Of a DNA stretch of 61,939 bases, positions 58,288-61,939 are shown in pieces; position 1 is the stretch's first letter, and every line of letters starts with the position of its first letter. The notes under the pieces are model-generated. The model did not search any database. It saw only the letters and a program-made list of their open reading frames with translations, and was not told the DNA's origin. This DNA comes from Arthrobacter pascens. GTDB taxonomy: Bacteria; Actinomycetota; Actinomycetes; Actinomycetales; Micrococcaceae. The stretch is from assembly GCF_017052465.1 (NCBI RefSeq), contig NZ_JAFHKT010000129.1:1-61939 (forward strand), written 5' to 3'. The translations under genes were made by a program, and so were the position numbers.

Positions 58288-58704
58288 ATGCTCCGTGTTG
58301 CCATTGCAGTCGCCGTTCTTGCCATATACGTCTACGGACTGGTGGACGTGATCCGGACTGATGCGACCCTGACCCGAGGGTTCTCCAAAACGACGTGGAT
58401 CATCATTGTTGTCTTCCTTCCCATCGTGGGCGCAGCCCTGTGGTTCCTGATCGGCCGCCCGCGCTATGAGGCACCGGTCCGGCGGGCCTACGCCGCCCAC
58501 CCCACCGCCCCTGACGACGACCCCGATTTCCTCCGCAACCTGGAACAGCGCCGCCGCAACCAGGCCGAGGCGGAGCGCCTGCGCAAGCTGAAGGAAGACC
58601 TCGAGACCAAGCGCAAGAACGACGATGCTCCCCGCGGCACAGGCGAGTCGGGCGCGTCAGGTGCCGGCGACGCGAGCGCCGAAGGAAACCCCGAGGTCAA
58701 GTAG
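58288..58704 (+). CDS. PLDc_N-type small membrane protein
   Basis: A 138-residue protein. Two N-terminal helices (LRVAIAVAVLAIYVYGLVDV and WIIIVVFLPIVGAALWFLIG, followed by RPRYE) match the phospholipase D N-terminal membrane domain (PLDc_N) that also occurs alone. The rest is a charged coiled-coil-like stretch (LEQRRRNQAEAERLRKLKED) and a Gly/Ala/Ser tail. No phospholipase domain is attached. The role of stand-alone forms is unknown. It is divergent from DUF4229. Confidence 0.85.
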   Translation: MLRVAIAVAVLAIYVYGLVDVIRTDATLTRGFSKTTWIIIVVFLPIVGAALWFLIGRPRYEAPVRRAYAAHPTAPDDDPDFLRNLEQRRRNQAEAERLRKLKEDLETKRKNDDAPRGTGESGASGAGDASAEGNPEVK

Positions 58705-58889
58705 GGCAGGAACCCTTCCTTTGACTCCTGCCCGGCACTGACTCCTGCCCGGAGCTGCCGCGTTGGTTCCCGGACCGAAAACCCACCGCCGGATTTAGGT
58801 TCCGATCCATATTTTCCGGGATTCGCTGTGGATAGCATTGGGTGTCCGGACAGAGCCGTCCGGGCGGCAGTCAATGTCAAAGGACGCAC

Positions 58890-60488
58890 ATGGGCACAGC
58901 TACGGTGGACGACATCCTGTTGGATCTCCCTCTGGGTTTCGCCAGCCTGATTCTTCGACCCGACCGCGCCGAGTCTCCTATCGAACGCTTTCTGATCGTT
59001 GACGCCGACGACGAGACTTCCGACGGCGGGGCCGCGTTTGTCCTGCTCATCGGGGTTCGCGGACGCTCCGCTTTGCCGGCGCTGCGGCGCCTTCTGAAAA
59101 ACCCTCCGCTGGTGCTGGCTGTCAAGGGCGGCCCCGGGGAACTTGGGGAAGCCGAAGAGCTGCTCCGGGCTGCCGGAACCGGCCTCCTTCTGGTGGATCC
59201 GGCCGCGGACTGGGACCGGCTGTTGTCCATTGCCAAGGACCGGATCCAGCCACGCAGCTACCAGAGCGAGGTCCTGACGCTGCTGGAAGAGGACCTGTTC
59301 GCCATCGCGCAGACCACGGCCCGCCTGACGTCGAGCCATGTGGTCATCGAGGACGCCGCCAACAAGGTCCTGGCCTATTCCACGGTGACCAATGACATCG
59401 ATGAGCTGCGGAAGGCATCGATCCTGGCCCGCCGCGGTCCGCGGAAATACGAACTCCTCCTCAAGGACCTGGGCGCCTACCGCGAGCTGCACCGGACGCG
59501 CCTGCCGGTCAGGGTTCCGGCCCGTCCCCAGGACGGCCTGCGGGAGCGCGTCGCCACCACGCTGTTCGCCGGCGAACGCATCATGGGGTACATCTGGCTT
59601 CAGGAAACCGGCGGAGGTTTCGGCGACGACGTCGACTATGTCCTGACAGGATCGGCCGCGCGGGCGTCAGCCGAGCTGATCCGCTACCGCAACGAGCAGT
59701 CGGTGCACATGCGGGAGGACCGGATTGCGCGGATCCTTTCGGGTCCGGCAGAAGCCGCCGCGAGTGCCCACAGCGAGAAGATCCCAGCGGACCTCCCCTC
59801 GGCACTGATCCTGCTGGGGATGTCGGCGGCTGAGGCGCAGGCAGACGATGCAGCCCTCAAACACGGCGAACTCGCCAGCCTGGCGTCCATTCATGCGGCG
59901 GCCTACAAACCCTCAGCCATCGTGGGGCAGTTCAACGGTGACACCGCGGTGATCGTCCCGGCGCTGCAGTCCGCCAACGCCGAAGCCGGACTCCGGAGCC
60001 TCGCCGACGCCATCGTCCGGGACGCCGGAAAGCATCTGGGCATCAGACCGTTCGCGGCAGTGGGACCCGTCGCCCCCGACCTGCTGTCGATCCACTCCGT
60101 GACCGCCAAGACGGAGGCCCTGCTCGGCTGTATGCGGCGGTCGGGCACCGCCTCCGTGGCTACCGTGGACGACTTCGAGGTGGACATCCTGTTCCACGAG
60201 GCCGTTGAGAACTTCACGGCCTCCGACTTCCGCCATCACAGCCTGTGGGCCCTCCTCCGCGACGACAGCGAACTGGCCGACACTCTCCGCGTGTTTTTCG
60301 AAGCGTCGCTGGACGTGGCCGAATGCGCCCAGCGGATGAAGCTGCACAAGAACACCGTCTACTACAGGATCAGCAAGGTCGGCCGGGTCACCGGCCTGAA
60401 CTTCAGCAATCCCCACCATTCATTGGTCGCCCTGCTTCATATCCAGGAGTGGGCCGGCACGCATAAGGAGCATCTGGGCAAGAAATGA
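58890..60488 (+). CDS. PucR-type transcriptional regulator (CdaR/GGDEF-like and HTH_30)
   Basis: A 532-residue regulator. An N-terminal PucR-like domain (DDILLDLPLGFASLILRP and following strands) is followed by a GAF-like central domain (VVIEDAANKVLAYSTVTNDI), a CdaR-type GGDEF-like domain, and the C-terminal helix-turn-helix LDVAECAQRMKLHKNTVYYR ISKVGRVTG. Such regulators usually activate nearby amine, purine or amino acid genes. The start at 58890 follows AAAGGA. Its stop overlaps the glutaminase ATG by four bases, and a permease follows, suggesting control of glutamine use. Confidence 0.88.
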   Translation: MGTATVDDILLDLPLGFASLILRPDRAESPIERFLIVDADDETSDGGAAFVLLIGVRGRSALPALRRLLKNPPLVLAVKGGPGELGEAEELLRAAGTGLLLVDPAADWDRLLSIAKDRIQPRSYQSEVLTLLEEDLFAIAQTTARLTSSHVVIEDAANKVLAYSTVTNDIDELRKASILARRGPRKYELLLKDLGAYRELHRTRLPVRVPARPQDGLRERVATTLFAGERIMGYIWLQETGGGFGDDVDYVLTGSAARASAELIRYRNEQSVHMREDRIARILSGPAEAAASAHSEKIPADLPSALILLGMSAAEAQADDAALKHGELASLASIHAAAYKPSAIVGQFNGDTAVIVPALQSANAEAGLRSLADAIVRDAGKHLGIRPFAAVGPVAPDLLSIHSVTAKTEALLGCMRRSGTASVATVDDFEVDILFHEAVENFTASDFRHHSLWALLRDDSELADTLRVFFEASLDVAECAQRMKLHKNTVYYRISKVGRVTGLNFSNPHHSLVALLHIQEWAGTHKEHLGKK

Positions 60489-61429
60489 TGACAGCACTCG
60501 ATTCACCGCCTCTTGGCCTGATCCTGGCAGACATTGTCCGGAGTCACCGGCCCCGGAGTGAAGCGGGATCGATCCCCGCCGGCATCCCCCATTTGGCATC
60601 GCCGCCCTTCGACCGTTTCGGAATCGCGGTGGCCACCACGTCCGGGGACGTGTTCAGCGCCGGCGACGCCGACCTCCCTTTCTCGATCCAGAGCATCTCG
60701 AAGGTCTTCACCCTGGCCATGGCACTGGGCGCCGATGACCCTGGCACGCTGTGGTCCCGGGTGCTCCGCGAACCCTCGGGAACCTCGTTCAACTCCCTGG
60801 TGCAGCTTGAAGTGGAGCACGGGATCCCCCGGAACCCGTTCATCAATTCGGGCGCCCTGGTGGTGACCGACCATCTGACGGAAAGGTTCCCTGACGCCGC
60901 AGGGCATGTCCTGCAGTTCCTCCGCGACCAGGCTGGGCCGCACGGCGGCAGGCAGGGCCCGTTCATCGATGAGGCCGCCGCAAAGAGCGAGCTGGCCAAC
61001 AGCAGCCGCAACCTGGCCCTGGCCCACTTCCTGAAGGACTTCGGCAACCTGCACCGGCCTGCCGAGGCCGTGGTGGAGAACTACGTCAGGCAGTGCTCCA
61101 TCATGATGAGCTGCGTCGAAGTGGCAAAGGCCGGCCTCTTCCTTGCCCGCGGCGGGCGCGGAACAAACGGCACCGTGCTCTCCCGGAGCGAGGCCAAACG
61201 CATCGGATCCATCATGCTCACCTGCGGCATGTATGACGCCGCCGGTGAGTTCGCCTACCGCGTGGGCCTGCCCGGAAAGAGCGGTGTGGGCGGCGGAATC
61301 CTGGTGGTCGTACCCGGGGAGTGCTCCATCTGCGTCTGGAGCCCGCGGCTGGACTCCAAGGGAAATTCCCTGGCAGGCACGGCGGCCCTCGCCGATCTGT
61401 CCGACCGTACCGGATGGTCCGTTTTCTGA
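60485..61429 (+). CDS. glsA: Glutaminase, class A serine type
   Basis: A 314-residue enzyme hydrolysing glutamine to glutamate and ammonia. The beta-lactamase-like fold shows the SxxK motif at Ser70-Lys73 in FSIQSISKVFTLAMAL, then GIPRNPFINSGALVVTD, the Tyr/Asn region in NYVRQCSIMMSC and the C-terminal GLPGKSGVGGGILVV. Length fits the family. It is co-translated with the PucR-type regulator through a four-base ATGA overlap and is followed 84 bases later by an amino acid permease, so the three genes probably form a glutamine/asparagine utilisation unit. Confidence 0.95.
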   Translation: MMTALDSPPLGLILADIVRSHRPRSEAGSIPAGIPHLASPPFDRFGIAVATTSGDVFSAGDADLPFSIQSISKVFTLAMALGADDPGTLWSRVLREPSGTSFNSLVQLEVEHGIPRNPFINSGALVVTDHLTERFPDAAGHVLQFLRDQAGPHGGRQGPFIDEAAAKSELANSSRNLALAHFLKDFGNLHRPAEAVVENYVRQCSIMMSCVEVAKAGLFLARGGRGTNGTVLSRSEAKRIGSIMLTCGMYDAAGEFAYRVGLPGKSGVGGGILVVVPGECSICVWSPRLDSKGNSLAGTAALADLSDRTGWSVF

Positions 61430-61513
61430 TCCGGCTCCCCGCATTTCCTCCTCACCCCACACTTTCCTGTTCCACCCCTCATTTAGATCCATAACAGGTC
61501 GAAAGGATCCCCC

Positions 61514-61939
61514 ATGCCCAACAACCCCAATGACGAGGTTGATCTGCGCGAGGCCGACAGCGGCCACGCCCATGCCTCGGAGTCGCTCCTTCACGCGGAG
61601 GATAAGGGCTACCACAAGAGCCTGAAGCCGCGGCAGATCCAGATGATCGCGATCGGCGGTGCCATCGGCACCGGCCTGTTCCTCGGCGCCGGCGGCCGTC
61701 TCAACGCCGCAGGCCCCTCCCTCGTGATCGCCTACGCCGTCTGCGGGTTCTTCGCCTTCCTCGTCCTGCGCGCCCTGGGCGAACTCGTCCTGCACCGGCC
61801 CTCCTCCGGCTCCTTCGTCTCCTACGCCCGCGAGTTCTACGGCGAAAAGGCCGCCTTCATCTCCGGCTGGTTCTACTGGATCAACTGGGCCACCACCACC
61901 ATCGTGGACATCACCGCCGCCGCCCTCTACATGAACTTC
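61514..61939 (+). CDS. Amino acid permease (APC superfamily), 5' part
   Basis: The first 142 codons of a permease that runs off the window. After a hydrophilic lead ([20 protein letters not shown]) come [40 protein letters not shown] and [20 protein letters not shown], the first helices of an AnsP/GabP-like transporter related to the protein at 44057-45517. AAAGGA precedes the ATG by nine bases. It follows the glutaminase gene and likely imports glutamine, asparagine or GABA. The 3' end is missing. Confidence 0.9.
   Translation, partial: MPNNPNDEVDLREADSGHAHASESLLHAEDKGYHKSLKPRQIQMIAIGGAIGTGLFLGAGGRLNAAGPSLVIAYAVCGFFAFLVLRALGELVLHRPSSGSFVSYAREFYGEKAAFISGWFYWINWATTTIVDITAAALYMNF

Noticed and set aside
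60503..61795. 430-codon minus-strand ORF
   Set aside because: Antisense to glutaminase and the permease start.
1..61939. tRNA, rRNA, riboswitch and insertion sequence search by eye
   Set aside because: No tRNA-like cloverleaf, rRNA segment, transposase ORF with terminal repeats or recognisable riboswitch was seen; absence is by inspection only.

Overview
The window is a contiguous piece of a high-GC actinobacterial chromosome. Gene content and protein style point to a Micrococcaceae member such as Arthrobacter or Pseudarthrobacter: menaquinone genes, cytochrome oxidase, a phenylacetate catabolon, polyol catabolism, secreted LGFP-repeat and LAXTG-type surface proteins, GTG starts and leaderless promoters. 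I saw no rRNA, tRNA, insertion sequence, integrase, prophage or CRISPR array. Assignments rest on motif recognition from the sequence alone; no database search was run.

Layout. 1-4.2 kb: the 3' end of ctaD, a small STAS-like protein, a proline-rich small ORF, an oligopeptidase B-type S9 peptidase and a DUF1232 membrane protein. 4.3-8.4 kb: the most unusual locus, with an Ala/Asn-rich internally duplicated protein, a membrane-embedded M50 (site-2 type) metalloprotease carrying a PqqD/RRE-like N-terminus and two CxxC pairs, and a SAM methyltransferase. This looks like an uncharacterised peptide maturation system. 8.4-14 kb: a signalling block of two paralogous STAS/SpoIIAA-like proteins, a GAF histidine kinase, a short secreted peptide, a TPR-like protein and a GGDEF-EAL enzyme. 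14-17.4 kb: pta-ackA. 17.6-19.4 kb: two overlapping CPBP membrane proteases.

19.4-35 kb holds phenylacetate catabolism in pieces: a hotdog thioesterase and paaK, a TetR-family regulator, paaZ with a divergent thioesterase, then paaH, an enoyl-CoA hydratase and a thiolase. Four copies of an ACCG-N2-CG-N2-CGGT-like operator sit in front of these units and suggest one TetR (PaaR-like) regulon. The ring-epoxidase genes paaABCDE are not in the window. Unrelated genes lie between the pieces: DUF427, VOC, FetB-like permease, LAATG-anchored trypsin-like protease with an overlapping tyrosine phosphatase, SGNH hydrolase and SRPBCC.

35-42.4 kb is a tetritol (erythritol/threitol type) operon: an EltD-like dehydrogenase, an MFS transporter, a DhaKL-type kinase and an RpiB-type isomerase. 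A SorC-type regulator is divergent, with a clear inverted-repeat operator between, and an FGGY kinase follows. 42.4-53 kb: pentapeptide-repeat protein, SRPBCC, CsbD, amino acid permease, lipoprotein and LGFP/L,D-transpeptidase pair, ABC-F protein, and a Mn-type ABC importer. 53-58.7 kb: CPBP protease, VOC protein, menB, menE, menA, DUF4229 and PLDc_N membrane proteins. 58.9 kb to the end: PucR-type regulator, glutaminase and the start of an amino acid permease.

Two window-wide patterns stand out. At nine genes a TANNNT box lies exactly six bases before an ATG or GTG start, as expected for leaderless transcripts. Several short repeat families (a dispersed GAACGGACACTTAAG element, two period-32 arrays, and 16-17 bp duplications of gene ends) occupy gene boundaries and in places become coding sequence.
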